Below are positions 48,703-58,515 of a stretch of DNA of 64,000 nucleotides, piece after piece. The first letter of the stretch is position 1. Each line of letters begins with the position of its first letter. Made by a program: the position numbers and the translations under genes. This DNA comes from Pusillimonas sp. DMV24BSW_D. GTDB taxonomy: Bacteria > Pseudomonadota > Gammaproteobacteria > Burkholderiales > Burkholderiaceae_B. The notes below the pieces were generated by a model. It had not been told where the DNA came from. It saw nothing but the letters and a program-made list of their open reading frames with translations, and made no database searches. The stretch spans positions 1-64,000 of the forward strand of contig NZ_CP049990.1 in assembly GCF_011388195.1 (NCBI RefSeq). Reading direction: 5' to 3'.

Positions 48703-49185
48703 ATGCATTCTTTCCTGCAAAAAACCCGAAAAGCCATCGAGCGATTTTTGATTGGTGCTTTGCTTGCAATGGTGTTTCTAACGTTTGCCGACGTCATTGG
48801 GCGCCGCTTTTTCGGCGCCCCCATCTACGGTGCGCACGACCTCACAGAACATTTGATGGCACTCATTGTTTTCTCCGGCCTGCCTTTGCTCACGTCGGCC
48901 CGTGGCCATCTGGTTGTTGACCTTTTCGACCGTTTCGTCATGACCAACGCCATGCGCTGGTGGCGCGGGCTTACGACACTGCTTGTCGCCGTCATTCTGG
49001 CTTTGATTGGATATCAATTTATTTTCGCCACCATTGATGCCAACCAAATCAAGGAAGTAAGCCAGGAGCTACTGATTCCCCGCAGCTACTTCTATGCCTT
49101 AATCAGCCTCAGTTGCTTCGCCAGCGCCATTGCAGCGCTGCTACCACCGAGCGCACCGCTTAATGCCCCCGAGGAAAACACATGA
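48703..49185 (+). CDS. dctQ: TRAP transporter small permease subunit
   Basis: 160 residues from ATG 48703 (GGAAAG 4 nt upstream; a TTG at 48676 is a weaker option). Four membrane helices, with FADVIGRRFFGAPIYGAHDLTEHLM between the first two, are typical of DctQ. It overlaps dctM by 4 bp. Confidence 0.92.
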   Translation: MHSFLQKTRKAIERFLIGALLAMVFLTFADVIGRRFFGAPIYGAHDLTEHLMALIVFSGLPLLTSARGHLVVDLFDRFVMTNAMRWWRGLTTLLVAVILALIGYQFIFATIDANQIKEVSQELLIPRSYFYALISLSCFASAIAALLPPSAPLNAPEENT

Positions 49186-50471
49186 TTGTCGGTTCCGCCG
49201 CCCTTTTTGCAGTCTTACTCCTTACTTTTCTAAGAGTCCCACTGGCATTTTCATTATTCGCGGTTTCTATTACAGCCTTGTCGGTTGATATGGGTTTGCA
49301 AACCGCTCTCACGATGACCTCCATGACGATTGAAGAGGCAGTGTTTTCCTATGAGCTTGCCGTCGTCCCGTTGTTCATTCTTATGGGCAATATTTTATCG
49401 CGCTCGGGCATTTCAGCCGATTTGTTTCGCGCCGCCAACGCCTACTTCGGCCACATTAAAGGCGGGTTAGCGCTATCAACCATCGTAACTTGCGCCGGTT
49501 TTAGCGCCGTGTGCGGTTCCAGCCTTGCAACCGCCGCCACCATGTCGAAAGTGGCCTACCCCAGTATGAAGAAATACGGTTATTCAGATAGCTTGTCGGC
49601 GGCCACCATCGCGGCCGGCGGCACACTGGGCATTCTGATTCCCCCTTCCATCATCCTGATGATTTACGGCATTCTCACGCAAACCAATATCGGGCACTTG
49701 TTCATTGCCGGCGTTATCCCCGGCATGCTGGGGTTGTTACTGTATATGGGTGCCGTTTACATTGTTGCGCTATTGCGACCGGGTAACGCGCCACGCGGCG
49801 AAAAAACCAGCCGACATGAAAAGGTCGCCTCACTTAAAGGCGTTTGGCCGTTTGTCTTGCTGTTCATGCTCATTATCGGGGGCATTTATGTCAAGATTTT
49901 CACCGCCACCGAAGCCGCCGGGATGGGTGCAGGCTTTGCTTTAATTATTGCCATTTGGCAAAAGCGTATCAGCAGAGCAAGCTTTCGCGCCATTTTTCTG
50001 GAATCGGCATTTGTTTCAGTCATGCTTTACACCGTTTTATTCGGTGCCATGCTGTTCGCCAAACTTATCTCCTTTTCGGGCCTGGGCGAAGGCCTGTTGG
50101 GCTGGGTGGAAGACGCCGGGCTTTCCTCCTACCAACTCATCTTCGCTATCCTGGCCGTTTTTCTGATTCTGGGATGCGTGCTGGACTCACTGGCCATTAT
50201 CTTAATTTGCGTTCCCTTGTTCGTTCCCATTGTGGTGGCCAATGGATTCGACCTGGTCTGGTTTGGCATTCTTGTGGTTGTCGCCACCGAGATTGCCCTG
50301 ATTACCCCCCCTATCGGCATGAATGTCTTTGTCATTAAAGCCACACTGCCCAACGTTTCGTTCCAGGATATTTTCCGGGGCCTCATTCCTTTTATCGGCG
50401 CAGATATCATTCGATTAATGCTATTGGTGTTCTTCCCCGCGCTATCGCTGGCGTTGGTAAAGCTTATGTGA
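49182..50471 (+). CDS. dctM: TRAP transporter large permease subunit
   Basis: A 429-residue, about 12-helix protein. VPLFILMGNILSRSG, CAGFSAVCGSSLATAATMSKVAYPSM, GGTLGILIPPSIILMIYG and ALITPPIGMNVFVIKA are DctM signatures. It carries the Na+-coupled transport path. Its stop is only 3 bp from the convergent gcvP stop, with no terminator visible between. Confidence 0.94.
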   Translation: MIVGSAALFAVLLLTFLRVPLAFSLFAVSITALSVDMGLQTALTMTSMTIEEAVFSYELAVVPLFILMGNILSRSGISADLFRAANAYFGHIKGGLALSTIVTCAGFSAVCGSSLATAATMSKVAYPSMKKYGYSDSLSAATIAAGGTLGILIPPSIILMIYGILTQTNIGHLFIAGVIPGMLGLLLYMGAVYIVALLRPGNAPRGEKTSRHEKVASLKGVWPFVLLFMLIIGGIYVKIFTATEAAGMGAGFALIIAIWQKRISRASFRAIFLESAFVSVMLYTVLFGAMLFAKLISFSGLGEGLLGWVEDAGLSSYQLIFAILAVFLILGCVLDSLAIILICVPLFVPIVVANGFDLVWFGILVVVATEIALITPPIGMNVFVIKATLPNVSFQDIFRGLIPFIGADIIRLMLLVFFPALSLALVKLM

Positions 50472-50474
50472 AAA

Positions 50475-53384
50475 TCACGACGCTTCGGCAAACGCCTCCA
50501 CGCTGGGGCAAGAGCACACAAAATTCCGGTCGCCATACACGTTATCCACGCGATTAACCGCCGGCCAGAACTTGGCTTCTTTTGTAAATGCAGTGGGAAA
50601 AACAGCTGTTTCCCGCGTATACGGGCGCTCCCATTGCACATCGACCAAATCAGCAGCAGTATGGGGTGCCAACCGCAGCGGGCTTTGTTCCAACGCATAA
50701 TGACCCGACGCAACTGCATCGATTTCGGTGCGAATCCCGATCATCGCCTCAATAAAACGGTCCAGCTCCGATTTCGATTCTGACTCGGTCGGTTCAATCA
50801 TGAGCGTACCTGCAACCGGGAAAGACATGGTTGGCGCGTGAAAGCCATAGTCCATCAAACGTTTGGCGATATCCTCTTCGGTTACGCCGGTTCGCTCTTT
50901 AAGCGGGCGAATATCAAGAATACATTCGTGCGCTACTCGCCCTTGCGCCCCACGATAAAGAACGGGGTAATGGGGGGCCAGTTTCTCGGCAATATAGTTA
51001 GCAGCCAAAATCGCGTTTTGTGTTGATTTCAGTAGCCCGTTTCGGCCCAACAAGCGAATGTACATCCAACTGATGGGCAGAATACATCCAGAACCATAGG
51101 GCGACGCTGATACCGCTCCATTCTCAGGATTAGCTCCGGCCACCGGCACCACTTTATGGCTAGGCAGAAACGGCGCCAAATGCTTTTTCACGCCAATAGG
51201 ACCCATGCCCGGACCGCCCCCACCGTGAGGAATCGCGAACGTTTTATGTAAATTCAAATGCGAAACATCGGCACCAATTGAACCCGGCTTGCTCAGGCCC
51301 ACCTGAGCATTCATATTGGCACCGTCCAGATAAACCTGGCCACCATGGCGATGCACGATATCGCAGACTTCTACAATACGTGCCTCGAACACGCCATGCG
51401 TGGAAGGATACGTAATCATCAATGAAGACAAGTCGTTCGCATATTGCTTCGCTTTCGCGGCCAAATCATCAACATCAACATTACCCCTATCGTCGCAAGC
51501 GACCATGACAATCCGCATACCCATCATGGCGGCGGAAGCGGGATTTGTCCCATGCGCAGAAGATGGAATCAGGCAAACATCACGATGGCCCTGGCCAATG
51601 GATTCATGATATTTGCGAATCGCCAGCAGGCCTGCATATTCGCCTTGCGCTCCGGAATTAGGCTGAAGCGACACGGCATCGTATCCGGTGATTTCGGCCA
51701 ATTGATGCTCAAGGTCGGCCAAAAGCAAGCGGTATCCCCGGGTTTGATCTGCCGGCGCAAAGGGGTGAATCTGCGCGAACTCAGGCCAGCTCACCGGCAT
51801 CATTTCAGCAACGGCATTCAACTTCATAGTGCATGAACCCAATGGGATCATGCCATGCACCAAAGAGTAATCTTTATTTTCAAGGCGCTTTAAATAGCGC
51901 AACATCTCGGTTTCGGAATGATAGCGGTTGAACACCGGGTGGCTCAGAAACGCATCCGTACGGCGCCATGGCGCCTTAATGCCGGTTTCATCGCTCCGGG
52001 CCACTTGCTGATCCAGCGCTTTGAAATCCACGTTACAGGCTTTACCGGTAAAAGCGCATAACAAATCGGCCACATCACTTAGGGTCGTGGTTTCGTCCAG
52101 ACTAATCCCCAAACCGTCGGCGCCGACCCGGCGCAAATTCATGCCGTGATCCAGCGCGCGTTGATAGATTCCGGCCTGTTGATCGCCAACCGTAACGCAC
52201 AGGGTATCGAAATAAGATGCGTTCGTCGAAAAACCATTCTGTGCCAACGCGGCCGCTAACAACTGCGTTAAACGGTGGATGCGCTCGGCAATTTTCTTCA
52301 AGCCTGCGGGGCCATGATAAACCGCATATAAACCCGCCATATTGGCAAGCAAAGCCTGAGCGGTACAAATATTCGAGGTGGCCTTCTCTCGCCGGATATG
52401 TTGTTCGCGTGTTTGCATAGCCATACGCAAGGCCGTTTTTCCGCGCTGATCGACCGACACGCCAATCACACGCCCGGGCACCATTCTGCGCAAGGCGTCG
52501 GTTGTGGCAAAGAAGGCGGCATGCGGGCCACCAAAACCCATGGGCACGCCAAACCGCTGAGACGAACCAAACACAATATCCGCCCCCATGGCACCGGGGG
52601 GACGCAGCAAGACCAAAGCCATAAGATCAGTGGCTACAGAAACGAGCGCCTGCTGTGATTTTGCCGCTGCGATGAACGGCTCCAGCTCAGGCACATCGCC
52701 GTATGTACCGGGGTATTGCAACAACACGCCAAATACATCGTATTGAGCAATATTGGCGGCATGATCCACCACCAAGTCGAAGCCGTAATAGCGCGCACGT
52801 GTTTGCAGAACATCGACCGTTTGGGGGTGAACATCGGCCGCGACGAAATACGTTTGCGTTGTCTTACGACCGGCTCGCCGACTGAGTGCCATTGCCTCTG
52901 CGGCGGCCGTTGCCTCATCGAGCAGCGACGCATTGGCCAGGGGTAATCCGGTTAGATCCATGGTCATTTGCTGAAAGTTCAGCAAAGCCTCCAGGCGACC
53001 CTGGGAAATTTCAGGCTGATAAGGCGTGTAAGCGGTATACCAACCGGGGTTTTCCAATACGTTACGTAGAATCACCGGGGGCACATGGGTGTTGTAATAC
53101 CCCATTCCAATATACGAGCGACTCACTCGGTTTTGCTGCGCATAACTACGTAATAGCGCCAGGGCGTCTGGTTCACTCAAGGCGTCGTCAAGGTCAAGCA
53201 GCCCGGTCAACCGGATATCGGCGGGCACGGTTTGCTTGATTAGCGCCTCCAGCGACAGCCCCCCCATTGCAGCCAGCATCGCCTCGCGATCGTGCTCATT
53301 GATACCAACGTGCCGATCCGCAAAGTCGTTGTCCGCTAATAAATGATGTAAAGCGCTGAAGTGCAATGACGTCGAGCCCGACAT
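50475..53384 (-). CDS. gcvP: Glycine dehydrogenase (decarboxylating), P protein
   Basis: A 969-residue PLP enzyme of the glycine cleavage system; it decarboxylates glycine and passes the aminomethyl group to GcvH. Homodimeric type: two fused halves, with the PLP-lysine motif [22 protein letters not shown] in the second half and HERTH-like [12 protein letters not shown] at the N-terminus. AAGGGAGAGG precedes ATG 53384. It lies 36 bp after gcvH. Confidence 0.96.
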   Translation of the reverse strand: MSGSTSLHFSALHHLLADNDFADRHVGINEHDREAMLAAMGGLSLEALIKQTVPADIRLTGLLDLDDALSEPDALALLRSYAQQNRVSRSYIGMGYYNTHVPPVILRNVLENPGWYTAYTPYQPEISQGRLEALLNFQQMTMDLTGLPLANASLLDEATAAAEAMALSRRAGRKTTQTYFVAADVHPQTVDVLQTRARYYGFDLVVDHAANIAQYDVFGVLLQYPGTYGDVPELEPFIAAAKSQQALVSVATDLMALVLLRPPGAMGADIVFGSSQRFGVPMGFGGPHAAFFATTDALRRMVPGRVIGVSVDQRGKTALRMAMQTREQHIRREKATSNICTAQALLANMAGLYAVYHGPAGLKKIAERIHRLTQLLAAALAQNGFSTNASYFDTLCVTVGDQQAGIYQRALDHGMNLRRVGADGLGISLDETTTLSDVADLLCAFTGKACNVDFKALDQQVARSDETGIKAPWRRTDAFLSHPVFNRYHSETEMLRYLKRLENKDYSLVHGMIPLGSCTMKLNAVAEMMPVSWPEFAQIHPFAPADQTRGYRLLLADLEHQLAEITGYDAVSLQPNSGAQGEYAGLLAIRKYHESIGQGHRDVCLIPSSAHGTNPASAAMMGMRIVMVACDDRGNVDVDDLAAKAKQYANDLSSLMITYPSTHGVFEARIVEVCDIVHRHGGQVYLDGANMNAQVGLSKPGSIGADVSHLNLHKTFAIPHGGGGPGMGPIGVKKHLAPFLPSHKVVPVAGANPENGAVSASPYGSGCILPISWMYIRLLGRNGLLKSTQNAILAANYIAEKLAPHYPVLYRGAQGRVAHECILDIRPLKERTGVTEEDIAKRLMDYGFHAPTMSFPVAGTLMIEPTESESKSELDRFIEAMIGIRTEIDAVASGHYALEQSPLRLAPHTAADLVDVQWERPYTRETAVFPTAFTKEAKFWPAVNRVDNVYGDRNFVCSCPSVEAFAEAS

Positions 53385-53420
53385 TCCCCTCTCCCTTGAA
53401 ATTATCCTAAAAATGTCTGC

Positions 53421-53807
53421 TCAGTCGCCCAGCGTGGCGGCATAGCCCTGCGCGTCAAGCAACGATACGAGCTCTGCGGAATCGCTTATACGCAACTTTA
53501 CGACCCAGCCGTCGCTGTAGGGCGCGTTATTCACTGTTTCAGGCGCCCCTTCCAAAACCTCATTCACTGCGACCACCTCGCCTGAAACGGGCGCATAAAG
53601 ATCAGATGCCGCTTTCACCGATTCCACGACGGCAAACTCCTTGCCACGCTCAACCTGGCTTCCCATTTCAGGCAGTTCTACATAGACCACGTCACCCAAC
53701 AAGGTCTGAGCGTGATCAGTGATACCCACGGTCACAGTGCCATCACCGTTATCAAGAACCCATTCGTGGGACGCGGTATATTTCAAATTCGACGGTAGTT
53801 CACTCAT
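53421..53807 (-). CDS. gcvH: Glycine cleavage system H protein
   Basis: A 128-residue lipoyl carrier. The lipoylated lysine is Lys65 in [20 protein letters not shown]. The N-terminal TASHEWV and [21 protein letters not shown] are family signatures. It is transcribed with gcvP and lies divergent from the XRE-cupin regulator. Confidence 0.96.
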   Translation of the reverse strand: MSELPSNLKYTASHEWVLDNGDGTVTVGITDHAQTLLGDVVYVELPEMGSQVERGKEFAVVESVKAASDLYAPVSGEVVAVNEVLEGAPETVNNAPYSDGWVVKLRISDSAELVSLLDAQGYAATLGD

Positions 53808-53862
53808 ATTTAATCCCCCGGAAACGCTTGATTGCGGGTCAGAACCCGAAAAAATTGATACG

Positions 53863-53878
53863 CTAGAAATAATTCTAG
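53863..53878. promoter_or_regulatory. Palindrome CTAGAA-ATAA-TTCTAG in the gcvH/regulator divergent region
   Basis: Perfect 6-bp arms around 4 nt. The inner arms TAGAA/TTCTA recur at 54585-54597 in front of gcvT. It lies 55 bp before the gcvH ATG and 61 bp before the regulator ATG, a position fit for controlling both. It is a candidate operator of the XRE-cupin protein. Confidence 0.55.
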
Positions 53879-53885
53879 TCGAACT

Positions 53886-53916
53886 AACAAAAAATTTCCT
53901 ATAAGAAATTTTTGTT
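53886..53916. promoter_or_regulatory. AT-rich inverted repeat upstream of the XRE-cupin gene
   Basis: AACAAAAAATTTC and GAAATTTTTGTT form near-perfect 12-bp arms (one extra A) around a 6-nt centre, 23 nt before the regulator start. It could be an operator or part of the regulator's promoter; its AT richness makes chance palindromy more likely than for the neighbouring site. Confidence 0.45.
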
Positions 53917-53939
53917 CAAACAGCTTAGGAACCGATGCG

Positions 53940-54587
53940 ATGTCCGATCAAACTGATTTTCTTCCAAAAGATGATGAGAAATCCAGGCTCACACATACAC
54001 GTTCCGATGAAGTGGTTGAACCATTGCAATTAGGCAAACGCTTGCGCGAAATTCGCCTGAGTCAAAACCTGACACTTGAAGAGGCGGCAAAACTGACGGG
54101 GCTTGCACGCTCCACGCTTTCAAAAATTGAAAACGAACAGATCTCGCCCACCTTCATGGCCGTCACGAAACTGGCACGCGGGCTGAATATCGATATGCCG
54201 CAACTATTCACGCGCCCGAAGCAACCGCGGCAAATGGGCGGGCGACGCGATATCACCCTGAAAGGGCACGGCAAGCTGCATCCCACACCCACTTACGAGC
54301 ATGAGCTGCTGGCTACCCAACTTACCACCAAGCGCATGATTCCGTACAAAACAACGGTTCGTGCTCGGTCGTTCAATGATTACAACGACTGGGTGCGGCA
54401 CGACGGCGAGGAGCTGCTTTACGTCCTGTCGGGCAAGGTTATGCTGTACACCGAGTTTTACGAACCCATTGAGCTTCAGGAAGGCGACAGCGCTTATTAC
54501 GACTGTGAAATGGGACATGCATTGATTTCAACCAGCAAGGACGATGCGGTCGTTTTATGGGTGACAGCATGGCAAAAAAACACGTAG
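53940..54587 (+). CDS. XRE-cupin transcriptional regulator
   Basis: 215 residues. The N-terminal XRE helix-turn-helix (about 30-86: LGKRLREIRLSQNLTLEEAAKLTGLARSTLSKIENEQISPT) and C-terminal cupin domain (about 125-210: HDGEELLYVLSGKV..., LQEGDSAYYDCEMGHALIS) match the PuuR/SutR-like class. These proteins usually sense a small metabolite in the cupin. Lying between gcvHP (divergent) and gcvT (downstream, 31 bp), it probably controls glycine cleavage, a job usually done by other regulators or riboswitches. Confidence 0.88.
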   Translation: MSDQTDFLPKDDEKSRLTHTRSDEVVEPLQLGKRLREIRLSQNLTLEEAAKLTGLARSTLSKIENEQISPTFMAVTKLARGLNIDMPQLFTRPKQPRQMGGRRDITLKGHGKLHPTPTYEHELLATQLTTKRMIPYKTTVRARSFNDYNDWVRHDGEELLYVLSGKVMLYTEFYEPIELQEGDSAYYDCEMGHALISTSKDDAVVLWVTAWQKNT

Positions 54588-54597
54588 AATATTTCTA
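54585..54597. promoter_or_regulatory. Palindrome TAGAA-TAT-TTCTA before gcvT
   Basis: Perfect 5-bp arms around 3 nt, overlapping the regulator's stop codon and 21 nt before the gcvT ATG. The arms equal those of the palindrome at 53863-53878 (spacer 3 versus 4). A further half-site-like TTATTCTCTA follows. Confidence 0.5.
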
Positions 54598-54618
54598 TTA
54601 TTGGAAACTTATTCTCTA

Positions 54619-55749
54619 ATGAAAAACATCCCCTCAAGCCCTGCTGTCAAACACCTTCCTCTTCACAACCTGCATGTTGCCGCAGGCGCACGCATGGTGG
54701 AATTCGCCGGATGGCACATGCCGGTGCAATACCCGGCGGGTATCAAGCAAGAGCACCTGCATTGCCGCACCCAGGCCGCTTTATTTGATGTGTCTCATAT
54801 GGGTCAACTGCGATTGAATGGCAAGCGCGTCGACCGCGCCCTTGAGCACCTTACCCCGGCCGACATCGTTGACCTTCCGTTAAACCAGCAACGTTATGCG
54901 CTGCTCACTAGCGCCGAAGGCGGCATTCTTGATGATTGCATGGTAAGCCGCTACACCGATTATCTTTACATGGTAGTGAACGCCGCACGCCGCGAACACG
55001 ACATTGCTTATTTAAAAGCCAACCTGGGAGAGGATATCGCCGTTGAAGAAATTCATGATCGGGCTCTGTTGGCGCTTCAAGGCCCCCTGGCCGCCACCGT
55101 GTTGGCACGACTCCAGCCCGAAGTACAACACATGCGTTTCATGGCATCGCACGCAATAGAGATAAATGGGGCGCAATGCTATGTCAGTCGTTCAGGGTAC
55201 ACCGGTGAAGATGGTTTTGAAATTTCCATACCCATTGCTGCCGCCACACAGTTCGCCGAACAACTATTGGTGCAAGAAGAAGTTGCGTGGGCCGGGTTAG
55301 GCGCACGCGATGCTTTACGATTAGAGGCCGGCTTATGCTTGTACGGCCACGATATCGACACACACACCACCCCTGTCGAAGCTGGGTTGAGTTGGTCAAT
55401 TGGTAAAGCACGTCGACCTGGCGCAGCCCGTGAAGGCGGCTTTCCCGGCGAGCAACATATTTTGGGCGAACTCGTTAACAAAAGTGCAGCACGAAAGCGG
55501 GTTGGGCTTGTAGTACAAGGCCGCGCGCCCGTGCGCGAAGGCGCCGCCTTATACGATCAAAACAACAACCGTGTCGGCCATGTCACTTCAGGTCTGTTCA
55601 GCCCCACGCTGGAACACCCTATTGCGATGGCTTACGTTCAAACGCATGTAGCCAAAGCACAAACATATTTACTGGCAGAGGTACGTGGCAAACAATTACC
55701 TGTTACGGTTGTTTCTTTGCCCTTTGTTCCTCACCACTACCACCGATAG
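54619..55749 (+). CDS. gcvT: Glycine cleavage system T protein (aminomethyltransferase)
   Basis: 376 residues from ATG 54619; GGAAA is 11 nt upstream, so initiation may be weak (TTG 54601 is an alternative). It moves the methylene group from lipoyl-GcvH to tetrahydrofolate. MVEFAGWHMPVQY, FDVSHMGQL, catalytic Asp in GGILDDCMVSR (105-106), SRSGYTGEDGFEIS and GLGARDALRLEAGLCLYGHD are family signatures. It is encoded apart from gcvHP, on the opposite strand. Confidence 0.95.
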   Translation: MKNIPSSPAVKHLPLHNLHVAAGARMVEFAGWHMPVQYPAGIKQEHLHCRTQAALFDVSHMGQLRLNGKRVDRALEHLTPADIVDLPLNQQRYALLTSAEGGILDDCMVSRYTDYLYMVVNAARREHDIAYLKANLGEDIAVEEIHDRALLALQGPLAATVLARLQPEVQHMRFMASHAIEINGAQCYVSRSGYTGEDGFEISIPIAAATQFAEQLLVQEEVAWAGLGARDALRLEAGLCLYGHDIDTHTTPVEAGLSWSIGKARRPGAAREGGFPGEQHILGELVNKSAARKRVGLVVQGRAPVREGAALYDQNNNRVGHVTSGLFSPTLEHPIAMAYVQTHVAKAQTYLLAEVRGKQLPVTVVSLPFVPHHYHR

Positions 55750-55787
55750 TTAAGACTTTTCAGTGAGATGACGCGCAACCAGCAACA

Positions 55788-55845
55788 TGCCAAAAGGTTG
55801 CAATATTTTTGGCATTAGTATTTGATACAGTCTTCGTAGGTATCA
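55788..55845. promoter_or_regulatory. Two inverted repeats upstream of the malic enzyme gene
   Basis: TGCCAAAA / TTTTGGCA (55788-55814, 8-bp arms, 11-nt loop) and TGATAC / GTATCA (55823-55845, 6-bp arms). They lie between gcvT and maeA. The first may act as a weak gcvT terminator, the second as an operator close to the maeA start; neither is decisive. Confidence 0.35.
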
Positions 55846-55870
55846 TTCACATCGCGTTAAAAGGAAAGTC

Positions 55871-57514
55871 ATGAAAGCCAACGGCGCCACACCCTCTAGC
55901 CAAAGCCTGCTAGGCGATGCCAGCCTGAACCGTGCCACCGCCTTTTCAATCGACGAGCGAAAACAATATGGTCTGCTAGGCCTGCTTCCCGAAAAAGTCG
56001 AAACTGAAGACGAACGACTCGCTCGCGTATTACGCCAGCTCGAAGAGCAAGACAACGACCTGGCATGCTACGAGTACCTTTCATCGCTGCACGACATGGA
56101 CGAAACTCTGTACTTCAAAACGCTCATGTCCGATCCAGCACGTTTCATCCCTTTGGTTTACACCCCCACTGTGGGTGAGGCGTGCCAGAAATTCGATCAT
56201 ATTTTCCGCCGCCCCCGTGGTTTATATCTTCCCATCAACCGTCAAGACGCGCTTGATGAAATGTTAGGTAACTGGGTTGAACACGACGTTCGCTTTATCG
56301 TGGTCACCGACGGCGAACGTATTCTGGGTCTGGGCGACCAGGGTATTGGAGGTATGGGCATTCCTATTGGAAAGCTCTCGCTATATACCGCATGCGCCGG
56401 TGTTCCACCAAAATATACGTTACCCATTACGCTTGATGTCGGCACAAACAACCAGGCTTTGCTTGATGACCCTTTGTACCTTGGCCTCAAACATCCCCGT
56501 ATTACGGGCCAAGCCTACGACGATTTCATTGAAGCGTTCGTACAGGCGGTACAACGCAAATTTCCGAAGGCATGCATTCAGTTCGAAGACTTTGCCTTTC
56601 CACACGCAGCACCCATTTTGGCCCGTTATCGCGACAAGGTTTGCTGCTTTAATGACGACATTCAAGGTACCGCGGCAGTGGCACTGGCCGGCATCAGTAC
56701 TGCACTGCGCATCACCGGTAAAACGCTGAAAGAACAACGCGTGCTGTTTTTCGGTGCAGGAACGGCAGGCGCCGGTATTGCAGGCCTTATCAAGAAAGCA
56801 CTCGTTATGGAGGGGCTGTCGGAAGATGAAGCCGGAAAAGCGTGCTGGCTGTTTGATATTAACGGTTTGTTGCAATCGAAACGAACCGATCTGGCCGATT
56901 TCCAGCAACCCTTTGCCCACGATCACGAACCTGTCAACGACTTTGTGGAAGCCATCAAGCAAATACGCCCAACGGCCATTGTCGGCGTTTCGACCGTTGG
57001 CAAAGCATTTAATCGTGCCGTCATTGAAGCTATGGCGCAAATCAATGAGCGGCCAATTATTTTCCCGTACTCGAATCCCACCAGCCACTCCGAATGTTCG
57101 GCCGAAGACGCTTATCAGTGGTCCGAGGGACGAGCTGTTTTTGCCAGCGGCAGCCCCTACCCGCCGGTGCATTACGGCGGCCGCACGTTTGTGCCCGGCC
57201 AAGGCAACAACGTTTATATTTTCCCCGCTATGGGCATGGCCATATACGCCACCAGCGCCACGCGCGTAACCGACGAAATGTTCATTGTCGCAGCCCGCGC
57301 CTTGTCGGAACAGATCACCCAAGGCTATCTTGATTCCGGCTTAATCTACCCGCCCCAAAAAGAAATTCTACCTGCGTCGCTTAAAGTGGCGGCAAAAATT
57401 GCAGAATACATTTTTGACCACGGCATGGCCCGGGTTGAGCGCCCGTCCGACATCAACGCCTACATTGAGCAGATGTCGTACAAGCCCGACTATCTGCCAC
57501 TACACAGCGCGTAA
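55871..57514 (+). CDS. maeA: NAD-dependent malic enzyme
   Basis: A 547-residue enzyme that oxidatively decarboxylates malate to pyruvate. Catalytic Tyr97 in FIPLVYTPTVGEAC, Lys in GIGGMGIPIGKLSLY, metal ligands in CFNDDIQGTAAV, NAD motif FFGAGTAGAGIAGL and SNPTSHSECSAEDAY are present. This large-type SfcA family is distinct from MaeB. AAGGA is 6 nt before ATG 55871. The AEC carrier follows. Confidence 0.94.
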   Translation: MKANGATPSSQSLLGDASLNRATAFSIDERKQYGLLGLLPEKVETEDERLARVLRQLEEQDNDLACYEYLSSLHDMDETLYFKTLMSDPARFIPLVYTPTVGEACQKFDHIFRRPRGLYLPINRQDALDEMLGNWVEHDVRFIVVTDGERILGLGDQGIGGMGIPIGKLSLYTACAGVPPKYTLPITLDVGTNNQALLDDPLYLGLKHPRITGQAYDDFIEAFVQAVQRKFPKACIQFEDFAFPHAAPILARYRDKVCCFNDDIQGTAAVALAGISTALRITGKTLKEQRVLFFGAGTAGAGIAGLIKKALVMEGLSEDEAGKACWLFDINGLLQSKRTDLADFQQPFAHDHEPVNDFVEAIKQIRPTAIVGVSTVGKAFNRAVIEAMAQINERPIIFPYSNPTSHSECSAEDAYQWSEGRAVFASGSPYPPVHYGGRTFVPGQGNNVYIFPAMGMAIYATSATRVTDEMFIVAARALSEQITQGYLDSGLIYPPQKEILPASLKVAAKIAEYIFDHGMARVERPSDINAYIEQMSYKPDYLPLHSA

Positions 57515-57540
57515 CTGCAGCAAATAACTTTCCACTTTCA

Positions 57541-57570
57541 GCACTTGGCCTGCATTTATCGGCCAAGTGC
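57541..57570 (+). other. Perfect 10-bp stem-loop between maeA and the AEC carrier
   Basis: GCACTTGGCC / GGCCAAGTGC with a 10-nt loop. It lies 26 nt after the maeA stop and 24 nt before the carrier's ATG. It lacks a T-run, so it may be a processing or partial-termination element tuning the two messages. Confidence 0.55.
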
Positions 57571-57594
57571 ATTCTCCATTTCCAAGGACGTCTG

Positions 57595-58515
57595 ATGCTA
57601 CACGTTATCTATGCCGCGCTCGGGCCGATTATTTTTGGGCTTATTGTTGGTTGGATTTGCGGTTTCTACAATATTTTCAAACAAGACACCACACAAGTAT
57701 TTGCAGATTTCGTTGTAAAAATTGCGTTGCCTATTGCGCTTTTCCTGGCCGCTATTAATACGTCTTCCAGTGTGATCCTGAACGTCGACTTTATGTTGGC
57801 GCTGGCCGTTGGTTTAATTGTCACTTTCGTCATCGGTTTGGTGGCCGGTAAATTCCTTTTCCGGCACAACCGCAAAGACACCACGCTCCAAGCCCTTACC
57901 GTGTCTTTCCCGGATATGGCTTACTGCGGCCCACCCGTCCTACTGGCTACGGTTGGCTCATCAGGCCTAATCGCCATGGTCATTGGCAACCTTATTTATG
58001 CCGTGATCATTTTGCCGATCGCCATCATTTTGCTCAGCGGCCATAACCAGAAAGGCGGTGCTGCACAGCAAATAAAAAATGCAGTCAAACAGCCTTTGGT
58101 CATCCTGCCGATTCTGGGCGCCGTTCTGGCTTTACTGGGCGTGAAACTACCTACGGTTGTTGCCGCCTCGATTAACGAAATCGGTGAAACCGCCGGCGGC
58201 GTGGCGCTGTTTTTCCTGGGTTTACTGTTGTCGCACACCCGTTTTTCCATTAATTTCGAAATTGCTTTCAACGTCATTATCAAGAACGTTTTGCAAGCTG
58301 CGCTCATTCTGACCACAGGGATCATCATCGGCCTGGAGGGTGATCTGCTGAAGGCCGCTTTCCTCATAGGGGTGCTTCCCACAGCAACAGCCGTTCCAGC
58401 GCTGGCCACAGGCCACCAGGCATACGAAAGCCAAGCTGCTGCAACTGTGTTCATTAGCACGATCGCCTCACTTATTTCCATTATTGCCGGCATTGCTATT
58501 GTTGAGTCGCTTTAA
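57595..58515 (+). CDS. AEC family transporter (auxin efflux carrier / malonate transporter type)
   Basis: 306 residues, about 10 membrane helices in two similar halves. IFGLIVGWICGFYN near the N-terminus, SFPDMAYCGPPVLLATVG with its conserved Asn/Pro-type crossover region, and a final TAVPALATGHQAYESQAA are family features. Bacterial AEC proteins such as MdcF or MleP move malonate or malate; the malic enzyme gene next door supports a dicarboxylate. AAGGA is 6 nt before ATG 57595. The 3' end overlaps the convergent FUSC gene by 20 bp. Confidence 0.85.
   Translation: MLHVIYAALGPIIFGLIVGWICGFYNIFKQDTTQVFADFVVKIALPIALFLAAINTSSSVILNVDFMLALAVGLIVTFVIGLVAGKFLFRHNRKDTTLQALTVSFPDMAYCGPPVLLATVGSSGLIAMVIGNLIYAVIILPIAIILLSGHNQKGGAAQQIKNAVKQPLVILPILGAVLALLGVKLPTVVAASINEIGETAGGVALFFLGLLLSHTRFSINFEIAFNVIIKNVLQAALILTTGIIIGLEGDLLKAAFLIGVLPTATAVPALATGHQAYESQAAATVFISTIASLISIIAGIAIVESL

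Noticed and set aside
53808-53939. Glycine riboswitch upstream of gcvH or gcvT
   Set aside because: The gaps are short (132 and 31 bp), and I find no tandem aptamer-like conserved core; the region is filled with palindromes and promoter-like AT sequence instead.
56420-57322. 300-codon open frame on the minus strand
   Set aside because: Antisense to the malic enzyme gene, with no family similarity or ribosome site.
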